A DNA stretch of 14,097 bases from JAFGPJ01 sp964439135 (GCA_964439135.1 CAYTNN010000119.1:1-14097), one strand, 5' to 3'. Shown: positions 1 to 6,022, numbered from the stretch's first letter. The notes: generated by a model from the letters alone, not told the origin. Program-made: numbers and translations.

Positions 1-29
1 CAAAGCCAAACAAAGCCAATTTCGATTAG

Positions 30-50
30 CCCCCAGACCTGCGCTGGGGG
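30..50 (-). terminator. GC-rich hairpin downstream of the leftward operon, possible terminator
   Basis: A perfect 7-bp stem (CCCCCAG at 30-36, CTGGGGG at 44-50) encloses a 7-nt loop. It lies about 170 nt past the stop codon of the thermonuclease gene, which is the last gene of the minus-strand unit. No T run follows immediately on the minus strand; the repeat copy beyond it reads AAATTGGCTTTGTTT. It could stop transcription or protect the mRNA 3' end, but it is not a textbook intrinsic terminator. Confidence 0.35.
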
Positions 51-83
51 TTGAAGACTGGGTTGAAAAAACAAAGCCAATTT

Positions 84-104
84 GCGCCGGGCCGAAATGG
101 GCGC
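84..104 (-). terminator. Second weak hairpin followed by a repeat-derived T run
   Basis: GCGCC at 84-88 pairs with GGCGC at 100-104. Read on the minus strand (the direction of the thermonuclease operon), the stem is followed after about 12 nt by the T-rich complement of the A run at 66-70. This makes a delayed U tract. The stem is short, so function is speculative. Confidence 0.2.
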
Positions 105-127
105 AACGTCTTTTATGAAAGGAGATT

Positions 128-238
128 ATGACAATAAACCGGCTGGCGGAGTCGAAGAAAACAAACCCAAAACAAAGCCAATTTCACGCTCCTGAATCAC
201 CCATTTGTATGTCGTTCCTACCGGAACCATTGGGGTAG
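128..238 (+). other. Small ORF running through the repeat (36 codons), probably not a real gene
   Basis: An ATG at 128 follows AAAGGAG at 118-124. It opens a 36-codon frame starting M-T-I-N-R-L-A-E-S-K-K and passing through the repeat as K-T-N-P-K-Q-S-Q-F, with a TAG stop at 236-238. The SD-like site is only 3 nt from the ATG. The frame overlaps the 3' end of the opposing thermonuclease gene by 21 bp. Since most of the peptide is repeat-derived, I read it as a by-product of the repeat that gene callers may list as a hypothetical protein. Confidence 0.2.
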
Positions 239-892
239 TTGGTCGGGGGTGACGTTTTGCCACAGGCCTTTTTTGCCGCTGCGGGCAAGGGATTGCAATT
301 GCCTGTACTTGTTGTAGAAACTATGGCTAAAACGCGAATCTGCGTAGGCGCAGCCTTCGGTCAGCAGGGCTTCATTTAAGAATCTGCCGTCCGGCAATTC
401 GACATAAGCCAAGAGCCTGCCGTACTTGCCTCTGGTGGGATTCGGAGCGTCGAGGTAAACGGTGACGGATTTTCCGAGGGCTGATTTCTTCGTGAATTCC
501 GCGGCTTCCGGGCCGAAGTATATCACGCTGGATTGTTCGCTGTAAGTCTCAGGCGTGTCGATCCCTAAAAGTCTGATTCGAGTGCGGTCGTATCGGCTAT
601 CCGGGATATCGATATCGAATGTATCGCCGTCGACAACGTTTACTACGGCGAAAGTTTTGCCGTGATACTTTTCGGCGTCGGAGGCTTTCGCCTGTTCTTC
701 GGATTTGGGCGTTAACTGCCGGCTGTGGCCGATCAGGCTGTGGTCGAGCCAGATAAAGAACATGACCGCCAGCAGGCACAGAAAAACGATGCCGTTCTTC
801 CGGCGTCTGCTCATGGCAAAAACGGTTTTGTCCTGTTCAGGCTGCATTCGGCTGTCACTAAATTGTGAATCGAGCCGGGTGAAACAAATCAC
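218..892 (-). CDS. Membrane-anchored thermonuclease (SNase-like) family protein
   Basis: This is a 224-residue protein with a staphylococcal-nuclease (SNase) fold domain from about residue 78 to 215. The active-site set is complete: D-G-D-T at 88-91 (calcium ligand D90), R107, D112 and E115 in R-L-L-G-I-D-T-P-E, and the second arginine R159 in K-Y-G-R. A hydrophobic segment at about 34-49 follows basic residues R-R-R-K. It suggests an N-terminal anchor or uncleaved signal, with the nuclease domain outside the cytoplasm. SNase enzymes are Ca-dependent endo/exonucleases that cut DNA and RNA. The GTG start at 892-890 overlaps the TGA stop of lysC, which favours translational coupling. ATG codons at residues 16 and 27 are alternative starts, and none of the three has a convincing SD. 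It is last in the hom-apgM-lysC unit, with no obvious metabolic link. The family call is firm; start and location are less so. Confidence 0.88.
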   Translation of the reverse strand: MICFTRLDSQFSDSRMQPEQDKTVFAMSRRRKNGIVFLCLLAVMFFIWLDHSLIGHSRQLTPKSEEQAKASDAEKYHGKTFAVVNVVDGDTFDIDIPDSRYDRTRIRLLGIDTPETYSEQSSVIYFGPEAAEFTKKSALGKSVTVYLDAPNPTRGKYGRLLAYVELPDGRFLNEALLTEGCAYADSRFSHSFYNKYRQLQSLARSGKKGLWQNVTPDQLPQWFR

Positions 893-2124
893 GCATTACG
901 CGTCTCAGCGGGTTTGTTCAGCTCAAAGGCTCCGCAAACGGCTTCGAGGGCTTTCTCGGCCTGGTCCTCGTTCACAGAGCAACTGATACGAATTTCGCTG
1001 GTCGTAATCGAATCGATATTGACCTTAGCTTCCGCCAAAGCCCCGAACATCTTTTCAGCGACGCCGTAGTGGCTTCGCATCCCGACGCCGACGACAGAAA
1101 TCTCGGCAATGTCCCCTCGAACGAAAACGTCCTGGCAATCAATCTCGTCTTTGATTTGCTCCACAGCTTCCTTGGCGGCGATCAAATCCGAAACATTAAT
1201 CAGAAAAGATAAGTTCGCCTTTTCCGGACTGAGTTCCGTCTGAACGATGTCATGGACAACCACCCTGGCCTTCGCCAGATGAGCGAAGACCTTTGCGGCA
1301 TTGCCCGGTACGTTTTTAACGCCTACAAGGCTGATCTTTGCCATATCTCTCTGTATTGTCGCGCCTGAAACTACTACACCTTCCATCTGTGGCACCTCAT
1401 GAGTAATTATTGTTCCCTCTATATCTTCGCTACTGCTTCTTACGTGAATTGTCACATCATATTTCTTGCCGAACTCGATGGCCCGGGGATGCATAACGCC
1501 GGCTCCGAGACTGGCCATCTCGAGCATCTCGTCGTAACTGATTTGTTTCATCTTAATCGCATCTTTGTATATTCTCGGGTCCGCGGTATAGATGCCATCG
1601 ACGTCGGTATAAATTTCGCAAAGTTTGGCTCCCAGGGCAGCAGCCAGTGCAACTCCGGTCGTGTCCGAGCCGCCTCGGCCGAGCGTGGTGATATTCTCAT
1701 GCTCATCGATGCCCTGAAAGCCTGCGACAATAACAACCTTACCCAGCTCCAACTGCCTGTGAATTCGCTCGGCGTCGATACTGATAATCCGCGCCTTTGT
1801 GTGGACACTATCGGTCATCATTCTGATTTGGCTGCCCGTAAAGCTAATGGCATCAGAGCCCATAGCATCGAGAGCCATCGCGAAAAGCGAAACCGTTTGC
1901 TGCTCACCGGTACTGAGCAGTTGGTCCATCTCGCGTTTCGGCGGATTTGGATTCAGCTCTAAAGCATCCGCAACGAGCTGGTCGGTCTGTTTGCCGCGGG
2001 CCGATGCTACCACTACCACACTAAAACCTTTCTCTACTGTTTTAATGACTCGCTTCGCAGCCTGGCGAATTTTTTCCGCATCAGCCACCGATGTGCCGCC
2101 AAACTTTTGTACAATGATTTCCAT
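889..2124 (-). CDS. lysC: Aspartate kinase (aspartokinase), alpha subunit form
   Basis: This 411-residue monofunctional aspartokinase catalyses ATP-dependent phosphorylation of aspartate to 4-phospho-aspartate, the first step to lysine, threonine, methionine and diaminopimelate. The catalytic amino-acid-kinase domain spans about 1-230: K-F-G-G-T-S at 7-12, S-T-G-E-Q at 71-75, F-T-G-S-Q at 95-99, G-R-G-G-S-D-T-T at 149-156, Y-T-D-V-D-G at 172-177 and L-G-A-G-V-M-H-P-R at 206-214. Two ACT domains follow, at about 263-335 and 340-405, the usual sites of lysine and/or threonine feedback control. Length and layout match the Bacillus/Corynebacterium alpha-beta type, and an internal start for a beta subunit is visible (separate entry). 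The ATG at 2124 has AGGT 7 nt upstream. It lies 66 nt after the apgM-like gene, and its stop overlaps the thermonuclease start. Very secure identification. Confidence 0.97.
   Translation of the reverse strand: MEIIVQKFGGTSVADAEKIRQAAKRVIKTVEKGFSVVVVASARGKQTDQLVADALELNPNPPKREMDQLLSTGEQQTVSLFAMALDAMGSDAISFTGSQIRMMTDSVHTKARIISIDAERIHRQLELGKVVIVAGFQGIDEHENITTLGRGGSDTTGVALAAALGAKLCEIYTDVDGIYTADPRIYKDAIKMKQISYDEMLEMASLGAGVMHPRAIEFGKKYDVTIHVRSSSEDIEGTIITHEVPQMEGVVVSGATIQRDMAKISLVGVKNVPGNAAKVFAHLAKARVVVHDIVQTELSPEKANLSFLINVSDLIAAKEAVEQIKDEIDCQDVFVRGDIAEISVVGVGMRSHYGVAEKMFGALAEAKVNIDSITTSEIRISCSVNEDQAEKALEAVCGAFELNKPAETRNA
1384..1398 (-). promoter_or_regulatory. lysC: Internal ribosome site and in-frame start for a lysC beta subunit
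   Basis: Inside lysC, codon 247 (ATG, 1386-1384) is preceded by GAGGTG (1398-1393) at a 6-nt spacing, an SD better than that of the full-length start. Translation from here would give a 165-residue product (889-1386) beginning M-E-G-V-V-V-S-G-A-T and containing only the two ACT domains. In Corynebacterium and Bacillus aspartokinases the beta subunit starts at an equivalent Met (M-E-E-A-V-L-T-G-V-A in C. glutamicum as I recall it), and alpha2beta2 assembly gives feedback control. The site is seen in the sequence; its use is inferred by homology. Confidence 0.65.
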
Positions 2125-2190
2125 AATTAACCTGTTACTATGTATCCTTTTATATTAGTTTAATGAATTCGGCTTGGATGGTCAATAGAC

Positions 2191-3381
2191 TTAGCTCTTC
2201 AAGAAATACTCCATCAGCTCAAAACCGTTGTCTATTCTGAATCCCGATTTGGCGGCATTCGTCTCCCCAAAGGAGGTATGCAGGATGCCGCTGATACTGT
2301 CGCCCGCCATTGCAAACGGCACCGGCTCGGCGGAGTGGCCACAGGTTCTGACAGGAGTCGGATGATCCGGCATGACGAGTATCCGCCAACTTTCATATTT
2401 CTGCAGCGCCTCAAGCACAGGCCCGACGATATGTTTATCGACCTGCTCGATAGCCATTTTCTTCATCTCGGCGTTGCCACTATGTGATGCCTCGTCTGGC
2501 GCCTCGATATGGATAAAAACAATGTCGTACTTCTCAAGCGCCTCGATTGCGGCAGAAGCCTTGCCCTGATAGTTCGTATCGATGAAGCCAGTAGCGCCCG
2601 GAACATCGATTAAGTCGAAGCCGATCAGCTTTGCCAGACCTCTTACAAGGTCCACGGCGGTAATCGCCGCTCCCTTGATTCCAAAGCGCTTCTGGAACCG
2701 TTCCATCTGGGCTTTTTTGCCCTGTCCCCAAAGCCAGATGGAGCTGACCTGATTTTCTCCCAAGTCTCTTCGAACCTTGTTAATGTCGTGATTGGTGAAA
2801 AGCTGCTGTGAACGAGCCATCAAGTCGATCAGAAGTTCGGCACCTTTGCCGCGAGGTAAGATCTTTTCTATCGCCTTACCGATATAATCGTGAGGAGGAT
2901 ATGTCTGAACATCGAAATTGATACCTTTGAAAACCAACAAGTGCCTGTAGCTTACACCGGTATGGAAAGTAATCTGCTCGTTGCCAAGCTGCTCAGCCAA
3001 CTCTTTTATTAAATTGCCGGCCTCCACAGTTGGGATATGCCCGGCGCTGTGATCCGCCATCTTGCCGTCGGCAATCGTCACTAAATTGCACCTGAAAACC
3101 CAGTCTTCCAGTGACAATTTAATATTACGCGCCACCGCCTCGATCGGTGCCCGGCCGGAATAATACCGCTGAGGATCGTAGCCTAACAGACTCATCTGAG
3201 CGACATCGCTGCCCGGTTCCATACCGTCAGGAACCGTCTGGACAAGCCCCTGCCTGCCTAAGGTGCTGATTTTATCCATATTGGGGATTTCAGCAGCCTC
3301 AAGGACTGTTTCGCCAGCGAATTGCTCGAGCGGTTCATCCGCTGCTCCGTCAGGAATAATTATGACATATTTTGTAGTCAA
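2191..3381 (-). CDS. ApgM-family phosphotransferase, proposed alternative homoserine kinase
   Basis: This 396-residue member of the alkaline-phosphatase superfamily resembles archaeal-type cofactor-independent phosphoglycerate mutase (ApgM). Expected metal and nucleophile positions are visible with TTG as codon 1: D11 in P-D-G-A-A-D, S58-D59 in P-G-S-D-V-A-Q-M-S, H111, D296 and H300 in A-P-D-E-A-S-H-S-G, D339-H340 in M-P-D-H-P-T-P, and H349 in C-G-H-S-A-E-P-V-P-F. A subgroup of this family (TIGR02535) is proposed to be a homoserine kinase, because it sits with threonine genes in genomes lacking thrB. Lying between hom and lysC, this gene fits that group better than glycolysis. The start is set at TTG (3381-3379), which overlaps the hom TGA stop and has GGAGG 7 nt upstream. 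A longer ATG frame to 3417 would overlap hom by 40 bp and lacks this support. Family secure; substrate inferred. Confidence 0.85.
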   Translation of the reverse strand: MTTKYVIIIPDGAADEPLEQFAGETVLEAAEIPNMDKISTLGRQGLVQTVPDGMEPGSDVAQMSLLGYDPQRYYSGRAPIEAVARNIKLSLEDWVFRCNLVTIADGKMADHSAGHIPTVEAGNLIKELAEQLGNEQITFHTGVSYRHLLVFKGINFDVQTYPPHDYIGKAIEKILPRGKGAELLIDLMARSQQLFTNHDINKVRRDLGENQVSSIWLWGQGKKAQMERFQKRFGIKGAAITAVDLVRGLAKLIGFDLIDVPGATGFIDTNYQGKASAAIEALEKYDIVFIHIEAPDEASHSGNAEMKKMAIEQVDKHIVGPVLEALQKYESWRILVMPDHPTPVRTCGHSAEPVPFAMAGDSISGILHTSFGETNAAKSGFRIDNGFELMEYFLKS

Positions 3382-4700
3382 TCCTTGTCCTCCGGAATGT
3401 CTACGATTCTGATACAAACCGGTTTTCCACCGATGACATCAAGTTTTTCCATATCTTCCAACGCAGCAGTAATGTTTTTCTGCATTGTAGGATGCGTTGC
3501 GATTACTACCGGTACGGTATTGTCCGGGCCCGTTCCTTCATGCTGAATGGCGCCTGATATGCTTATCTGATTGTCAGCAAGCACTCTGCTCCACTGAGCA
3601 ATGACACCCGGCTGGTCCTTGCACATTATTCTGATGTAAAACCTGTTTACTTTGTTATCTATGTTCTCTATAAACCGGGCGGATTCGTTCCTGGGCCGCA
3701 AATTCAATTGACGAAAAGTAGTAGCGGAATTACCCAGGGCAACATCAATAATATCAGCAACAATTGCGCTGGCAGTAGGCATCATCCCAGCGCCGCGGCC
3801 GTAATAAGTCACCTGACCAACGGCACTGCCAAATATGCTGACGGCATTGAATGGTCCCTCTACACGGGCCAGCGAGTTATCCATGGCAATAAAAGAAGGA
3901 TGCACACACAGAGAAATCCTGCCTTGCTCATCCTTTTGTCCGATCGCCAGCAATTTGAGACGATAGCCCATTTCGCCGCCGTAGCGTATATCGTCCCTCG
4001 AAATTCCTTCAATACCCTCGACATAGATGTCTTCGAGTGCAATTTCGCATCCGAAGGCAATAGAACCTAAAATAGCCAGCTTATGGGCACTATCACCGCC
4101 GCTGATATCCAGTGTCGGGTCTGCTTCGGCATAGCCTTTTTCCTGTGCTTGAGCTAAAGCCTCGCTAAAATCTTCATTCTTAAATGTCATATTCGAGAGG
4201 ATGTAATTGCATGTCCCGTTGACAATGCCATACATCGCGGTGATATTATTCGCCGTCAATCCTGTTCGGATGGCTGAGACAATAGGTATTCCGCCTGCAC
4301 AACTCGCTTCAAAGGCTATACAGCGGCCGTTCTTGTGAGCGGCTTTGTATAACTCATTACCGTATTCAGCCAGCAGGGCCTTGTTGGCGGTGACCACATC
4401 CTTTCCTGCCTCAAGCATCTTTAACTGGACACCCTTTGCGATGTCTGTCCCGCCGATCGTCTCTACACCTATTTGAATAGTATCATCGTTTAATAATCTA
4501 TTCAGATCATCGGTAAGGACACCATTGGGCAGTTTTACCGGACGTGTAGAGGTCGTGTCTATATCGACAAGACAGGCAAGCTCCAACCGAATACCAGTCC
4601 TGACCGCTATCGCATCAGCATTTTCGGTTATAAGCTTTGCAACACCGGTGCCTATAGTGCCGAAACCAACAATCCCAACTTTTACAATCTGTTCAGCCAT
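3378..4700 (-). CDS. hom: Homoserine dehydrogenase with C-terminal ACT domain
   Basis: This 440-residue enzyme reduces aspartate-4-semialdehyde to homoserine with NAD(P)H, in the cytoplasm. The N-terminal Rossmann fold has G-F-G-T-I-G-T-G-V at 12-20. T-A-N-K at 104-107 supplies the conserved lysine K107. The dimer/substrate region has E-A-S-C-A-G-G-I-P at 131-139, G-I-V-N-G-T-C-N-Y at 158-166 and G-Y-A-E-A-D-P-T-L-D at 189-198. By spacing, the catalytic residues known in yeast (E208, D219, K223) correspond to E192, D203 and K207. A C-terminal ACT domain at about 353-430 suggests threonine feedback inhibition. The ATG at 4700 has AGGAAG upstream at a slightly long distance. It is first in the leftward unit, preceded by the 4701-5269 intergenic region, and its stop overlaps the next start. 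Very secure. Confidence 0.97.
   Translation of the reverse strand: MAEQIVKVGIVGFGTIGTGVAKLITENADAIAVRTGIRLELACLVDIDTTSTRPVKLPNGVLTDDLNRLLNDDTIQIGVETIGGTDIAKGVQLKMLEAGKDVVTANKALLAEYGNELYKAAHKNGRCIAFEASCAGGIPIVSAIRTGLTANNITAMYGIVNGTCNYILSNMTFKNEDFSEALAQAQEKGYAEADPTLDISGGDSAHKLAILGSIAFGCEIALEDIYVEGIEGISRDDIRYGGEMGYRLKLLAIGQKDEQGRISLCVHPSFIAMDNSLARVEGPFNAVSIFGSAVGQVTYYGRGAGMMPTASAIVADIIDVALGNSATTFRQLNLRPRNESARFIENIDNKVNRFYIRIMCKDQPGVIAQWSRVLADNQISISGAIQHEGTGPDNTVPVVIATHPTMQKNITAALEDMEKLDVIGGKPVCIRIVDIPEDKD
3379..3393 (-). promoter_or_regulatory. SD and TTG start that fix the apgM-like gene start
   Basis: On the minus strand GGAGG (3393-3389) lies exactly 7 nt before TTG (3381-3379). The TTG shares bases with the TGA stop of hom (3380-3378), so the two genes have a 4-base stop/start overlap. 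The protein then begins at the T-T-K-Y-V-I-I-I-P-D-G strand normal for the family. Confidence 0.8.
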
Positions 4701-4865
4701 AAATATATCTTCCTGTCATTCTCACACAAAGCTGTCGTTCCTGTCCTTTTTATCTGAGGCAAATTTGCCATCGCACAAGCAGGGAGCAACAAAAGAATCC
4801 GAAATATCCAGTTCCAAGTCTATCAAGAGTACCTTCTCGATAAAATAAAATCGACCAGAATAAGG

Positions 4866-4894
4866 ATTTAATAGGAGTATTGCCACACAGTCAA
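4866..4894 (-). promoter_or_regulatory. Candidate weak promoter for the hom operon
   Basis: On the minus strand TTGACT (4894-4889) is followed after 17 nt by TTAAAT (4871-4866). The -10 box matches the sigma70 consensus at 4 of 6 positions. It would leave a leader of about 160 nt before hom. Another TTGACG lies at 4908-4903 without a convincing -10. This is an eye-based guess in AT-rich DNA. Confidence 0.3.
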
Positions 4895-4947
4895 GTAAAA
4901 ACCGTCAAATTGAAGTCAATGGCATAATATCGAGAATTAAAATAGTA

Positions 4948-4977
4948 TTGACTTAACCAATCCAAATATGTTAGAAT
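4948..4977 (+). promoter_or_regulatory. Sigma70-like promoter for the VTC-DUF4956-HlyD-TolC operon
   Basis: The -35 box TTGACT (4948-4953) is separated by 18 nt from the -10 box TAGAAT (4972-4977). Each matches the consensus at 5 of 6 positions. Transcription would begin near 4984, giving a leader of about 210 nt to an ATA at 5195 or 285 nt to the TTG at 5270. It is the best promoter match I see in the window. Confidence 0.6.
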
Positions 4978-5027
4978 AGATAAGATAATTTGTCGGAATA
5001 TTATAGTTAATAAATAGTGTAGAAGCA

Positions 5028-5140
5028 GGACTAACAGAGCTAAACGTTAGCTTTGCGAATCCCAAGGCATGGGAATTGTCCGATAATAAAGGCAGATGCT
5101 TATAATTAGATAAGAAATTGAATCGGTAATTTCAGCATCT
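5028..5140 (+). ncRNA. Structured 5' leader RNA of the VTC operon, class unknown
   Basis: Downstream of the promoter, GGAC (5028-5031) can pair with GTCC (5078-5081). The pairing encloses two hairpins: AGCTAA-ACG-TTAGCT (5038-5052) and TCCC...GGGA (5060-5063 with 5071-5074), a three-way-junction-like layout. A second module follows. AGATGCT (5094-5100) pairs perfectly with AGCATCT (5134-5140), and nested inside is GAAATT (5114-5119) with AATTTC (5128-5133), abutting the outer 3' arm. A CTTTT run follows, so the second module could act as a weak attenuator. The pairing was found by eye and not folded. It does not match the c-di-GMP, TPP, purine, cobalamin or fluoride patterns as I remember them. 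Confidence 0.4.
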
Positions 5141-5144
5141 TTTA

Positions 5145-5192
5145 ATGCTCAATGGCGCGATAACGATAGTTGTAAAGTTTGAAGGAAGATAA
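5145..5192 (+). other. Possible 15-residue leader ORF before the VTC gene
   Basis: An ATG at 5145 opens a 15-codon frame (M-L-N-G-A-I-T-I-V-V-K-F-E-G-R) ending with TAA at 5190-5192. The frame crosses the AAGGAAG site (5182-5188) that would serve the next gene and stops 2 nt before an ATA codon at 5195. No clear SD precedes it. It could be chance, or it could couple translation into the VTC gene. Confidence 0.2.
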
Positions 5193-5197
5193 CGATA
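5159..5197 (+). repeat. Direct repeat GATAACGATA (two exact copies)
   Basis: GATAACGATA occurs at 5159-5168 and again at 5188-5197, with start points 29 bp apart. The second copy lies between the AAGGAAG ribosome-binding-like site and the possible ATA start. Single GATAA words also occur at 4839, 4979, 4984, 5082 and 5109. It may be a protein-binding or RNA element; function unknown. Confidence 0.45.
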
Positions 5198-5269
5198 AAA
5201 ACTTCAACGGAAAATAATAGTTCTCTTCAGGTAAAAAGCAAAACGGACAAGGTAAAAAAACCAGTCGAA

Positions 5270-6022
5270 TTGACCGACCGTACTCTTTCGTGCCGCCATG
5301 AGCTCAAATATCACATCAGCGAGTCAAAGGCCAAGGCGATCGCAGAGTTTACAAAACCATACTTAGAAGTGGACCGGTACTGTAAATTACAGAGAAGCGG
5401 TGACTATCCGATTGTAAGCCTTTATCTGGACTCTGATATTCTGCAACTTTGCCAGGAAAGTATGAGGGGACATAAAAACCGCTTTAAGCTGCGCATCCGC
5501 AGTTATACAGATGAGCCGGATTATCCTCGCTTTTTTGAAATCAAACGGCGGATAAATACTATTATTAACAAAAGCAGGGCACGAGTTATGGATCACGACG
5601 TACCGACCCTGCTTGCAGGTTTGTCTCTACCACCGCAGAACTATACTGCCGATATAGGCACAATCAACCAGTTCCAGTTGTATATGAAAACTATCGGAGC
5701 CAAGCCTATGGTGCTTATCCGGTACATGCGGCAGGCATTCGAAGGAACTTCAGAAAACAGAGTAAGAGTAACCTTTGATCGACAGTTGGCATATTGTGTT
5801 ACGAACCGGCCCGAAGTCAGACTTGGTGGAATAGGCTGGCAGCGGAATCCCTTTACGTTGGGCGGAGTGATTTTGGAAATCAAGTTTACGAACAGCTATC
5901 CTGCCTGGTTGAGCCAAATGGTCAAGTATTTCAACTTGGAGGCGCAATCAATCTCAAAGTTCGCCTCGTCAATAACAGACTCACGTTTATTAGAGTTCTA
6001 TGTACCCCAGTTAACTTTTTAG
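5270..6022 (+). CDS. VTC-domain protein (polyphosphate polymerase domain)
   Basis: This protein of about 250 residues is made almost entirely of one VTC domain, a triphosphate tunnel metalloenzyme fold. Tunnel strands are recognisable: R9-x-E11-x-K13 (R-H-E-L-K-Y), R75 and R77 in K-L-R-I-R-S-Y, E90 and K92 in F-F-E-I-K-R-R, K101, R151 and R154 in R-Y-M-R-Q-A-F-E-G, R166 in V-R-V-T-F-D, E203 and K205 in I-L-E-I-K-F, and K230 in I-S-K-F-A-S-S. These match the basic tunnel and the metal-binding glutamate known from yeast Vtc4, which makes polyphosphate from ATP on the cytosolic side of a membrane. No signal peptide or membrane span is seen, so it is cytoplasmic and probably acts with the next gene's membrane protein 5 nt downstream. 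The TTG start at 5270 lacks an SD. The frame stays open back to 5183, and an ATA at 5195 has AAGGAAG 6 nt upstream, so the protein may be 25 residues longer. Domain secure; polymer product inferred. Confidence 0.88.
   Translation: MTDRTLSCRHELKYHISESKAKAIAEFTKPYLEVDRYCKLQRSGDYPIVSLYLDSDILQLCQESMRGHKNRFKLRIRSYTDEPDYPRFFEIKRRINTIINKSRARVMDHDVPTLLAGLSLPPQNYTADIGTINQFQLYMKTIGAKPMVLIRYMRQAFEGTSENRVRVTFDRQLAYCVTNRPEVRLGGIGWQRNPFTLGGVILEIKFTNSYPAWLSQMVKYFNLEAQSISKFASSITDSRLLEFYVPQLTF

Larger units (their letters stand above)
1..184 (+). repeat. Interspersed ACAAAGCCAATTT (KQSQF-type) repeat cluster
   Basis: Copies of the core AAACAAAGCCAATTT occur at 8-22, 66-83 (with a longer A run in front) and 169-184. 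A partial copy is at 1-9 and a degenerate one (ACAAACCCAA) at 161-170. The copies are irregularly spaced, all in the same orientation, and separated by unrelated DNA, so this is not a CRISPR or tandem satellite. In one frame the core reads K-Q-S-Q-F. From memory, peptides of this kind recur as spurious small proteins in Planctomycetota genomes, which suggests a genome-wide intergenic repeat family. The cluster lies just past the end of the leftward operon. The copies are seen directly; the taxon link is recollection. Confidence 0.7.
4701..5269. other. Divergent intergenic region (568 bp), AT-rich, no convincing long gene
   Basis: No protein-coding frame of recognisable character is seen here. 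The left third is the upstream region of hom. The right two thirds hold a good plus-strand sigma70-type promoter (4948-4977), several perfect inverted repeats (5038-5052, 5094-5140), a 10-bp direct repeat of GATAACGATA and eight GATAA words. A 15-codon frame at 5145-5192 ends just before the likely translation start of the VTC gene. The region looks regulatory. I could not match the leader to a riboswitch class I know. Confidence 0.7.

Noticed and set aside
1..184. CRISPR array
   Set aside because: Repeat cores are too short and irregularly spaced, spacers are unequal, and no cas gene is present.
1399..1962. 187-codon plus-strand frame inside lysC
   Set aside because: It is antisense to the conserved aspartokinase catalytic domain; no motif is recognised.
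5028..5081. c-di-GMP-I (GEMM) riboswitch
   Set aside because: A three-way-like layout and a GC-AAA-like stretch drew attention, but the conserved GEMM core sequences are absent, so I leave the class open.
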